This document shows, in pieces, positions 1-5,002 of a stretch of DNA of 5,751 nt. The stretch lies in the NCBI GenBank assembly GCA_030666765.1, contig DAOUXE010000089.1:1-5751 (forward strand), given 5' to 3'. The first letter of the stretch is position 1. Each line of letters begins with the position of its first letter. Both the position numbers and the translations under genes were made by a program. This DNA comes from Methanosarcinales archaeon. GTDB taxonomy: Archaea > Halobacteriota > Methanosarcinia > Methanosarcinales > Methanogasteraceae. The notes below the pieces were generated by a model that was not told the DNA's origin, ran no database searches, and saw only the letters and a program-made list of their open reading frames with translations.

Positions 1-722
1 GTAAGGTTCGTCTTTACCTGCCCAACCTTCGGAACGCCAAGGAGAATATCCTGAACCGTTGTCGCAGGATGCATCCCGCAGTAGGCATCCACAAGCCCCA
101 ATCGACACGCTCCAAGAAGCAAGTTTTCCATATCATGATCCATACCCATTGCGATCCGGTTTTGTGCCTCCATAATCTCAGGACATCCACCATCGATGAG
201 TATCGTTTCCCCCTCCCAGAGTTTCCTACGCTCCTCCGATGCTTTAAAGAGCAGCATCTTCGGGACACTGTTCAGCTTCGATAAGTCATCCATGATTGCA
301 TCTGCAATCCCGGCAGCTTTCTCGCGATCAGTCTTGGCCCCATCCAATCCGAGACCTTTGTACACACGATCAAGCTTCTCATGATCGACGATCGGGTATC
401 CGCTTACTGATCCATCCCCTATACCCTTTAAGATATTTGCGATTCTCCGTGCATGCCCTACATGCGCTGATGCACCGATCGTTGTCTCTGATACGAGATT
501 CTTTGCGATGATGACATCTTTGTTCATTCCACAGACACCTGTCCGCTTCACGTTGACACAGGGTCCCTGCTGACAGGTCGTACAGGTTGCCTGAAATGGT
601 GCATCCTTTGAACGGGCATGGTTCTCTTTATATCGCTCCCAGACGGTCCTGATTCCAAGCTCCTTTGCTCTCTTGTGCATCGCCTCAGTTACAGGATCCA
701 AAACGAACTTCTCTGTTTTCAT
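1..722 (-). CDS. cooS: Anaerobic (Ni-Fe) carbon monoxide dehydrogenase catalytic subunit, CooS type, N-terminal part (runs off left edge)
   Basis: CooS oxidises CO reversibly to CO2 at a Ni-Fe-S C-cluster, passing electrons through the B-cluster, usually to a CooF-like ferredoxin in the cytoplasm. Read from the ATG at 722, 240 codons are open to the window edge, about 40% of a normal CooS of roughly 630 residues. Visible family features are the opening DPVTEAMHKRAKELGI, the B-cluster cysteines C47, C50, C55 and C64 followed by GMNKDVIIAKNL, the GASAHVGHARRIANIL helix, and MGMDHDMENLLLGACRLGL followed by VQDILLGVPK. The C-cluster ligands lie outside the window. No cysteine occurs in residues 1-46, so the D-cluster ligands known from bacterial CODH-II (C39, C47 there) are missing. 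GGAG lies 10 nt before the start. Hybrid cluster protein (Hcp) was considered, but its N-terminal cysteine pattern differs. Family call confident; clade not determined. Confidence 0.9.
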   Translation of the reverse strand, partial: MKTEKFVLDPVTEAMHKRAKELGIRTVWERYKENHARSKDAPFQATCTTCQQGPCVNVKRTGVCGMNKDVIIAKNLVSETTIGASAHVGHARRIANILKGIGDGSVSGYPIVDHEKLDRVYKGLGLDGAKTDREKAAGIADAIMDDLSKLNSVPKMLLFKASEERRKLWEGETILIDGGCPEIMEAQNRIAMGMDHDMENLLLGACRLGLVDAYCGMHPATTVQDILLGVPKVGQVKTNL

Positions 723-1013
723 TGTTATTTAACTCCATATATTAGAATAATTAGATATTACTTTTTTTTCTTCAGCGCACTATCACCGAAGTCACCAAAA
801 CCCCTCACTTGAGTTCGTAGCCAGTGCAATCGCATTTTTTTTGCATTTGGTAACAAAACCAAGTACCGAGCACATCAAAACCTTCTCTTTGTCCCATGCG
901 CGATAGATTAGAATTCGCATCATATAAACTCTCACATGAGCGGGGGGGTCATCGACACAGGATTGTGTGGCCGTCTTGTCACCCCTAAATGATTCATATC
1001 AACCGGATCAATT
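723..1013. other. Intergenic region between cooS and the kinase remnant
   Basis: No coding region is supported here. Three small things can be seen. A run of eight T at about 762-769 lies in the likely cooS promoter. A 5-bp inverted repeat TTGGT/ACCAA (847-851 and 858-862) could be an operator. On the plus strand TATAAA at 923-928 is followed by a nested hairpin: GGGGT (945-949) with ACCCC (981-985) enclosing ACACA-GGAT-TGTGT (955-968). The TATA box is a possible promoter for the broken gene at 1014. None of these has independent support. Confidence 0.4.
733..736 (-). promoter_or_regulatory. Ribosome binding site of cooS
   Basis: On the minus strand GGAG sits 10 nt before the ATG at 722. It marks the cooS start and implies a transcript with a leader, unlike the apparently leaderless genes elsewhere in the window. 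The A/T-rich minus-strand sequence at about 737-771 probably contains the promoter, but I cannot single out one TATA box. Confidence 0.5.
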
Positions 1014-1212
1014 ATGAGTGCAATGGGGTTTAGCATATACGGGAAGTTAGTTATCTGGTTTGTCTCCGCCTCATTGCTGTCGCTTGAACTTGCGACCGCA
1101 AGGCATCCATTCCATCGGCACCGTCGTTATTACAATCCTGCCATCCCTTGTTATAGCAGGCGCTCTCGCGCGCAGCATATCCGCGCCCATCTCCGAACTT
1201 ACGCATCCATGA
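1014..1212 (+). pseudogene. Remnant of a membrane sensor histidine kinase: signal/TM segment and TM2-HAMP start
   Basis: Two reading frames each carry a piece of a typical two-TM sensor kinase. From ATG 1014 the frame encodes MGFSIYGKLVIWFVSASLL, a first transmembrane helix. From about 1096 the frame shifts by +1 and reads IGTVVITILPSLVIAGALA, a second helix, followed by RSISAPISELT at 1171-1203. That matches the start of a HAMP domain (pattern RxIxxPIxxL, with the conserved proline codon at 1186). A TGA at 1210 then ends it. The extracytoplasmic sensor, the rest of HAMP, and the DHp and ATPase domains are all missing. A chemoreceptor is the alternative, since both families share TM-HAMP. Internal deletion plus frameshift plus truncation make this a decayed gene rather than a small membrane protein, although the first frame stays open to 1343. 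Confidence 0.6.
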
Positions 1213-1392
1213 CATTCGTGCAATTTGCTTATTTGCCCCATTCACAATCCCTTTTGCTGATTTTATCACGGATGGATAGATGGGCGGATGATACCAATTT
1301 TAACAGGTTAGTTTCTGGCAAGCCCTACGTATTGTTGTGTTAGGGGGTTCTCTATTTGAAACGAGGAATCTCTATCTCTTTCATGGTTTTGC

Positions 1393-2370
1393 TCAATCAC
1401 AGTTCACCTGGATCCCTGTGATCACATCCCGCCCGAAATCAAAGACCGTGACCCTATCATCACCTTCATATATATCGAGGCGCGGTCCGTCGTCGATTAC
1501 CCCGGCAACCGCTGCATCAAGCCCTGTGGCTTCAAAGACCTTCACACATTCATCCGCATCTTGCGTTGTCACCACATAGCCGGTTGCAGGGTATATCTTT
1601 AACCAGTGGACAAAGTCAATCCCGCCGGGACGGGGTATCGCTGTTATATCCACACTTGCGCCCTTTCGGCTGGTTTCGAGAAGCATCCCAAGTGTCCCGA
1701 TCGTGCCGGGGTTGCTGATGTCCTTTCCAGCCGTCACAAGACCGCGCTCCCCAAGCGTCTGCATGACCATGAACTTCTCGCGGACACTTGCAGCGCTCTT
1801 CATCGTTGTGCTGTCCCATGAATAGATCGAATTCTTCCCTACCCTGCCTTCGAGATCATAAGCAAAGACGATTGTATCTCCTGCCTCTGCTGTGTCGCTT
1901 CTGATGACCGCGTCCCTCTTTGCGATGCCGATGATGGCAACCGAGCTTGAGGTATACGGCGTGTCCGGATGCAGATGCCCTCCGACCATCGGGACGCCGA
2001 ACTTGGCGACTCCGTCCCTGATCCCGCGGACCAGTTCGGATAACGTCTCTTTGTTGTCGGTTGCGAGTATGTTGACCATGCCTATCGGGCGCCCGCCCAT
2101 CGCGGAGATGTCGTTTACGTTCACAAGGACTGCGCCGTATCCCGCCCACCATGGATCCCCTAGCATCGCACTCCATATCCCGTCCGCGGCAAATAGCAGA
2201 ACATCGTCCCCACCGATGTCGATTATTGCAGCGTCATCGCCGATGTCCGCGATGCAGTCCGTGTACTCGGATCGCACGGTCCCAAGGATCTCTGCGATGT
2301 CCGCGATCGACTTTTTCCGAGTCACTCCTTCGAAGTTCCTGATCTCTGACGCGATTGCCTCAAGGTTCAT
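1393..2370 (-). CDS. mmp2: Methanogenesis marker protein 2 (AIR synthase/PurM-like, SelD-related ATP-binding family)
   Basis: This 325-residue protein belongs to the PurM/SelD/HypE/ThiL-like fold, in the subgroup known as methanogenesis marker 2, which is found in methanogens and relatives. Its exact reaction is unknown; relatives use ATP to activate a substrate by phosphorylation. Visible motifs are NFEGVTRKKSI near the N terminus, IGDDAAI (43-49) and AADG (61-64) supplying acidic metal/ATP ligands, VNVNDISAMGG (83-93), GGHLHPDT (130-137) and the C-terminal-domain signature GKDISNPGTIGTLGMLL (215-231). Length is normal. The frame is open further upstream to an ATG at 2415, but that start is rejected: the promoter box at 2393-2401 would lie inside the gene, and the family begins at MNLEAIASEIRNF. 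With the ATG at 2370 the transcript would be leaderless. The gene is divergent from tRNA-Leu. SelD or ThiL proper are less likely because their catalytic N-terminal motifs are absent. Confidence 0.88.
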   Translation of the reverse strand: MNLEAIASEIRNFEGVTRKKSIADIAEILGTVRSEYTDCIADIGDDAAIIDIGGDDVLLFAADGIWSAMLGDPWWAGYGAVLVNVNDISAMGGRPIGMVNILATDNKETLSELVRGIRDGVAKFGVPMVGGHLHPDTPYTSSSVAIIGIAKRDAVIRSDTAEAGDTIVFAYDLEGRVGKNSIYSWDSTTMKSAASVREKFMVMQTLGERGLVTAGKDISNPGTIGTLGMLLETSRKGASVDITAIPRPGGIDFVHWLKIYPATGYVVTTQDADECVKVFEATGLDAAVAGVIDDGPRLDIYEGDDRVTVFDFGRDVITGIQVNCD

Positions 2371-2392
2371 TATGATCTGGCTTGCGGTACAG

Positions 2393-2401
2393 TATATTAA
2401 A
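2393..2401 (-). promoter_or_regulatory. BRE/TATA box of mmp2 (leaderless promoter)
   Basis: The minus strand reads ACACC then TTTAATATA, a good archaeal BRE/TATA pair. Its centre (2397) is 27 nt before the ATG at 2370, so transcription should begin at or next to the start codon. No Shine-Dalgarno is present, in keeping with leaderless translation. Confidence 0.65.
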
Positions 2402-2431
2402 GGTGTGGGCAGCATCCGGTTTGCACGATCG

Positions 2432-2443
2432 ACACCTTTAAAT
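2432..2443 (+). promoter_or_regulatory. BRE/TATA box of tRNA-Leu
   Basis: ACACC TTTAAAT lies about 45 nt before the first base of tRNA-Leu and predicts a start near 2466 with a 5' leader of about 19 nt, trimmed by RNase P. Its core ACACCTTTAA (2432-2441) is the exact reverse complement of 2397-2406 in the mmp2 promoter, so the two genes have mirror-image promoters 25 nt apart. Confidence 0.6.
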
Positions 2444-2484
2444 GATATTGCAGCGGAAAGATCCTTTGCCTTTGCGATCGTTGT

Positions 2485-2567
2485 GCGGGGGTAGCCAAGC
2501 GGTCAACGGCGGCAGACTCAAGATCTGTTCTTGAAGGAGTTCACGGGTTCGAATCCCTTCCCCCGCA
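2485..2567 (+). tRNA. trnL: tRNA-Leu (anticodon CAA)
   Basis: This is a class II tRNA reading UUG codons. The 7-bp acceptor GCGGGGG/CCCCCGC (2485-2491 with 2560-2566) has discriminator A at 2567. The D arm is GCC...GGC. The anticodon stem 2512-2516/2524-2528 surrounds loop CTCAAGA with CAA at 2519-2521. A variable arm of about 14 nt (2529-2542) follows, then the T loop TTCGAAT (2548-2554). Leucine rather than serine follows from the anticodon and discriminator A. CCA is not encoded and must be added. The T stem ACGGG/CCCTT has one C-T mismatch (2544 with 2558). Confidence 0.93.
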
Positions 2568-2570
2568 TTC

Positions 2571-2760
2571 ACTGGTTTGTGTAATGTGAGTTCTTGATTT
2601 GGATTTGAATGAAAATTGGCGTGTGGAATCGCGGAGTAGAGAAGGTTGTTGTGAATGTTGGTATGTGTGGACGGCTGAGTGAAGTTGGGGGGGCGCCTTG
2701 GGGATATTACACAGGTTTTATGAGTCGTGGGGTGGGGTGGTTGTGGCTTTAGAGGCCGTG
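2571..2760 (+). other. G/T-rich, C-depleted stretch downstream of tRNA-Leu
   Basis: By hand count these 190 nt contain 77 G, 62 T, 35 A and only 16 C on the plus strand, a GC skew of about +0.66. They include GTGGGGTGGGGTGG near 2728-2740 and GGGGGGG at about 2687-2693, which could form G-quadruplex-like structures. No protein is supported on either strand: the long minus-strand reading frame here continues into the antisense of tRNA-Leu, a common source of false ORFs. An untranslated RNA or an extended tRNA trailer is possible but unproven. Confidence 0.4.
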
Positions 2761-2785
2761 TAAAAGTAAGCATCCCAATTACGGA

Positions 2786-2862
2786 CACAATCGGAATATT
2801 CAGTGAAAACACTCTGATTTTGTGGCAACCAAATTCGTGTAATTCGCGTCATTCGTTGCCAC
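2786..2862. repeat. Palindromic repeat element with three 9-bp tandem units
   Basis: GTGGCAAC (2822-2829) and GTTGCCAC (2855-2862) form a perfect 8-bp inverted repeat. Between them, and running into the right arm, are three 9-bp units: AATTCGTGT, AATTCGCGT and CATTCGTTG (2832-2858). Just upstream a hairpin CACAA...TTGTG (2786-2790, 2820-2824) encloses AGTG-AAAA-CACT (2802-2813). Motifs of the ATTCGTGTAATTCGTG type recur in intergenic DNA of many environmental archaea and bacteria, to my memory. I therefore read this as a dispersed non-coding repeat, possibly a small transposable or structural element. Confidence 0.5.
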
Positions 2863-2894
2863 TCATGATCTTATGGTGCTGATTTTATCGCTGA

Positions 2895-3085
2895 CCAAGT
2901 ACGGGGTGGTTACCTGCCTCTCCTCGTCTCAGAACGGTACAAGAAAGTTTCCCTTCATACCGCTCAAGCGCCTCACAACCCATTCTATACGGAGCTTTGG
3001 GGTATTATTAGCCAACCAACCATTCCAATCCCGCAACTCCTCTCTGCAAATTCGACCACGTGCCACTGTGAAATGTTCTGACCAA
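2895..3085 (-). mobile_element. 3' remnant of a group II intron (boundaries approximate)
   Basis: The minus strand carries a canonical-length domain V (2932-2965) followed by a G-rich then C-rich segment (about 2895-2928, containing AGGCAGGTAACCACCCC) in the position of domain VI. Sequence 5' of domain V up to about 3085 has the look of the intron's domain IV end or maturase tail, and one frame stays open there, but I cannot name it. No reverse transcriptase/maturase gene follows on the minus strand, and domains I-III are not recognised. It is most likely a truncated, immobile relic, although an ORF-less intron with its 5' part beyond the A/T tract cannot be excluded. Confidence 0.55.
2932..2965 (-). 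ncRNA. Group II intron domain V hairpin
   Basis: Read on the minus strand the element is GAGCGGTA, TGAAGG, tetraloop GAAA, CTTTCT, two-base bulge TG, TACCGTTC: exactly 34 nt. The outer 8-bp helix pairs with one G-U. The inner helix pairs except for one U-U next to the bulge. The catalytic AGC triad (2964-2962), the GNRA tetraloop and the 3'-side 2-nt bulge are the defining features of domain V. The U-U mismatch hints at mild decay. Confidence 0.65.
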
Positions 3086-3124
3086 TACACTTGACACAAT
3101 CGTATTACTACATACGACCCTCGT

Positions 3125-3190
3125 GGAAATATTACATAAGCTATATATTATATTATTATATATACAGCTATAATTATATACTTATTGCTA
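3125..3190. other. A/T-rich tract
   Basis: This stretch consists almost only of A and T, with many overlapping TATATTA/TTATATA motifs, in contrast to the roughly 50% GC of the genes around it. It follows the intron remnant and precedes the hairpin repeat. It contains many TATA-like sequences, but no gene starts at a suitable distance, so it could be junction debris or an unused promoter-like region. Confidence 0.4.
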
Positions 3191-3299
3191 GATTCCATCT
3201 TATGCCCCCAAACAGCGCGGAGAAGAACTTAAAAAGTAACCACTCAGGTATGTTGATTGGTCGCCCGATTATGATTATGTACATTTCTGGCAAGAAAAA

Positions 3300-3371
3300 T
3301 AACCGCAGAGTGTGCAGAGGAACTCTAGAAGCATTTAACCGTTTATTTCCACTCCGCGCACTCTGCGGTTA
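3300..3371. repeat. Long-armed hairpin repeat (TAACCGCAGAG type)
   Basis: The left arm TAACCGCAGAGTGTGCAGAG (3300-3319) and right arm CTCCGCGCACTCTGCGGTTA (3352-3371) are inverted repeats matching at 18 of 20 positions, with 32 nt between them. The motif TAACCGCAGAG...CTCTGCGGTTA recurs between genes in many environmental bacterial and archaeal genomes, as I recall it. It is probably a dispersed MITE/REP-like element. Its transcript could form a strong stem-loop in either orientation. Confidence 0.6.
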
Positions 3372-3880
3372 AATTCCCGGTTTGGTTGCAGTACCCCCTA
3401 TATGTGTTCGGTTAAGGACCCATGAGATCCACCTGCGCTTAGCATCTCTCTACTATCTTTACCCAAGCGTACTTACTTAAGTGTAGTGGGGGCGTCCACG
3501 TATAAAACCACGGGATTACACGAGCATGTTCTACTCAATCACCATTTCGCGCGCATAAGCGATTCGTTCAATTGTGTATCTCGCGTTTTTGGTCAATTAA
3601 AGCACGCTATGCGGACATATCTTTGGCAAAACATGGGAAATAAAACTAATCAGATACAAAAAATAATACGCAATTTCACATCTTTTATCGGCTGTATGCA
3701 GATGACCTGAGAAGTGCCTACTGTTACCGGAATGCTCGTGTTTGGGGGTTGTTGTCCCTCCTTAACCAAACACCGATGCAGTACACCCACATCTCAGGTA
3801 GTTTCTGCATAGTGAAGTCCTCTGACAGTTGTTTCAGGTACCTGAGTAGTTGCAAGTCTTCGGGGTTTTGGTCACTGCAA
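3372..3880. other. Region without a recognisable gene
   Basis: No frame here resembles a known protein. TATAAAA at 3501-3507 looks like a TATA box but nothing recognisable follows it. TCAGGTACCTGA (3834-3845) is a perfect 12-bp palindrome. On the minus strand 3724 to about 3870 encodes a protein-like stretch, RYLKQLSEDFTMQKLPEMWV, that I cannot place; it may be another gene or element fragment. The plus strand from 3683 encodes YADD by chance. The area looks like decayed accessory DNA. Confidence 0.4.
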
Positions 3881-4379
3881 CGCGAGATGCCAAAGACCTT
3901 ACATATCATGAAAGAGAACACATCGCCCACATATCTAGTGGATGAGGCTGTCCGGCTCATAAAATCACTTGCCGATTCGAAAGAGCATATGGAAAGGGTC
4001 AATAGATCGTACACTCTTTTGATATGCGCTGCGGCACGATTCACCCCGGAACCCATAACCATCGAGATCACTGCCGAGTACCAGGTGGGCGATGTGCATA
4101 TCCATGTCAGCGATACCGGTATCGGCATCCCCGAAAGCGAACTTGATAATATCATTATACCGTTTTATGAATTGGAAGGTTTGATGCGGCACACATGCAG
4201 GCACCTCAGGGCTTGGTCTATCTATCATGAAAGGCATCGTCTAGGCGCATGGCAGCATAATCCGGGTCGAGGGTGGGGTCGGCGCCGGAACAGTTCTCCG
4301 CATCGTGCTGCCGGGGTGTAAAGTTGCCACGGTAGGTTGGATCGCCCCAGTGTACATGGGATATCTTTATATCACGTAA
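3881..4379 (+). pseudogene. Decayed histidine kinase, C-terminal ATPase (HATPase_c) domain
   Basis: Two frames together spell a kinase ATP-binding domain. Frame one, from 3881, gives YLVDEAVRLIKSLADSKE, the helix after the DHp domain. Then comes RFTPEPITIEITAEYQVGD with a damaged N box (LLICAAARFTPE, 4016-4051, where the metal-binding Asn is replaced). VSDTGIGIP, the G1 box (DTGIGIP at 4112-4132), and PFYELEG follow. About four extra bases near 4190-4195 (CACACA) then shift the frame. From 4194 the next frame gives GTSGLGLSIMKGIV, the G2 box (GLGLSIMKGIV at 4209-4241). An in-frame TAG at 4242 follows where homologues have Glu, then AHGSIIRVEGGVGAGTVLRI. That frame ends at TAA 4377, 20 nt before rps9. 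About 20 residues also seem lost between ADSKE and the N box. The DHp phospho-acceptor His is not seen. Non-functional. Confidence 0.82.
4365..4373 (+). promoter_or_regulatory. TATA box of the rps9-rpoN-tRNA-Pro unit
   Basis: CTTTATATC is centred about 30 nt before the rps9 ATG at 4399, so the start should fall within a few bases of the initiation codon. No Shine-Dalgarno lies between. The box overlaps the tail of the kinase pseudogene, so this promoter lies at the edge of the decayed DNA. Confidence 0.55.
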
Positions 4380-4398
4380 CCGGAAATACCAATATCAA

Positions 4399-4800
4399 AT
4401 GAACAGTGTCATCAATTCATCAGGCAAGAAGAAGACCGCAGTTGCCCGCGCAACCATCTCGGAAGGCAGGGGACGGGTACGCATTAACAAGAAGCCGCTT
4501 GAGATCTGGGAGCCGGAACTTGCGAGACTCAAGATGCAGGAGCCACTCATGCTCGCTGGCGAGGTTACCAATGGCATAGATATCCGTGTCGATATACGCG
4601 GCGGTGGCATCATGGGGCAGGCGGATGCCGGAAGAACAGCGATCGCTCGCGGACTCCTGGCATGGACGAACGACCCATCACTCAAACAGACGTTCATCGA
4701 TTATGACCGGAATCTGCTGGTCAGCGATCCTAGAGCCAAGGAGTCAAAGAAGTTTGGCGGTCGCGGTGCCAGAGCGCGGAGACAGAAGTCTTACCGGTGA
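4399..4800 (+). CDS. rps9: 30S ribosomal protein uS9 (archaeal S9)
   Basis: uS9 binds 16S rRNA in the head of the small subunit, and its C-terminal tail reaches the P-site tRNA. The 133 residues have the normal archaeal length: [14 protein letters not shown] at the N terminus, [40 protein letters not shown] in the middle, and the basic tail [14 protein letters not shown] ending in the conserved Lys-Ser-Tyr-Arg. The ATG at 4399 agrees with the family start and the TATA box. It is followed 6 nt later by rpoN, as in the archaeal rpl18e-rpl13-rps9-rpoN-rpoK order. Here rpl13 and rpl18e are not upstream; a kinase pseudogene is. Confidence 0.97.
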   Translation: MNSVINSSGKKKTAVARATISEGRGRVRINKKPLEIWEPELARLKMQEPLMLAGEVTNGIDIRVDIRGGGIMGQADAGRTAIARGLLAWTNDPSLKQTFIDYDRNLLVSDPRAKESKKFGGRGARARRQKSYR

Positions 4801-4802
4801 TC
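4796..4802 (+). promoter_or_regulatory. Shine-Dalgarno of rpoN overlapping the rps9 stop codon
   Basis: GGTGATC is a 7-base complement to the GAUCACC near the 3' end of archaeal 16S rRNA, 4 nt before the rpoN ATG. It overlaps the TGA of rps9, which suggests translational coupling: an internal cistron with a strong SD behind a leaderless first cistron. Confidence 0.75.
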
Positions 4803-4806
4803 ATTT

Positions 4807-4992
4807 ATGATTCCTGTTCGTTGTTTCACCTGCGGAAAGGTCGTATCTAGCGCATGGGTGGAGTACAAGAAGCGCACAGAACTGGAAGATCCGGCAAAGG
4901 TTATGGATGATCTTGGAATCGAGCGGTACTGCTGTCGGAGAATGTTCTTGGCCCATGTCGAACTGGTTGATGCGTTCTCGCCATATTATTGA
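4807..4992 (+). CDS. rpoN: DNA-directed RNA polymerase subunit N (Rpb10 homologue)
   Basis: RpoN is a small zinc-bundle subunit that, with RpoL, RpoD and RpoP, forms the assembly platform of archaeal RNA polymerase. All 61 residues are recognisable: [12 protein letters not shown] at the N terminus, [13 protein letters not shown], and [12 protein letters not shown] at the end. The four zinc ligands are C6, C9 and the adjacent pair C42, C43, the unusual CxxC...CC arrangement of the family. It is co-transcribed with rps9 (6-nt gap) and tRNA-Pro (10-nt gap). rpoK, a common next gene, is absent. This is not the bacterial sigma-54 that shares the symbol. Confidence 0.97.
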   Translation: MIPVRCFTCGKVVSSAWVEYKKRTELEDPAKVMDDLGIERYCCRRMFLAHVELVDAFSPYY

Positions 4993-5002
4993 TTATCACA
5001 GA

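Noticed and set aside
935..991. 18-codon ORF (MSGGVIDTGLCGRLVTPK) considered as a leader peptide.
   Set aside because: No RBS, overlaps a hairpin, and the transcript start predicted from TATAAA at 923-928 would lie inside it.
2371..2415. Upstream ATG (2415) extending marker protein 2 by 15 residues.
   Set aside because: The promoter box 2393-2401 would lie inside the coding sequence and the extension is unlike the family N terminus.
1892..2494. 200-codon plus-strand reading frame opposite mmp2.
   Set aside because: Shadow of the well-supported minus-strand gene, with no recognisable domain, and it runs into the tRNA-Leu gene.
2438..2812. 124-codon minus-strand reading frame.
   Set aside because: Its C-terminal half is the antisense of tRNA-Leu, a well-known false ORF, and the rest comes from the C-poor skewed stretch.
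2832..2858. Three 9-bp units considered as a start of a CRISPR array.
   Set aside because: The units are adjacent with no spacers and far too short for CRISPR repeats, and no cas gene is in the window.
3683..3749. YADD motif in a plus-strand frame (FYRLYADDLRS), resembling the reverse transcriptase catalytic motif.
   Set aside because: The surrounding residues do not fit RT motif 5, no other RT motif is found in the same frame, and the group II intron remnant is on the opposite strand. Chance match.
3724..4155. 143-codon minus-strand reading frame across the kinase remnant.
   Set aside because: Most of it is opposite the clearly recognisable N and G1 boxes on the plus strand; only the part below 3880 remains open as a weak finding.
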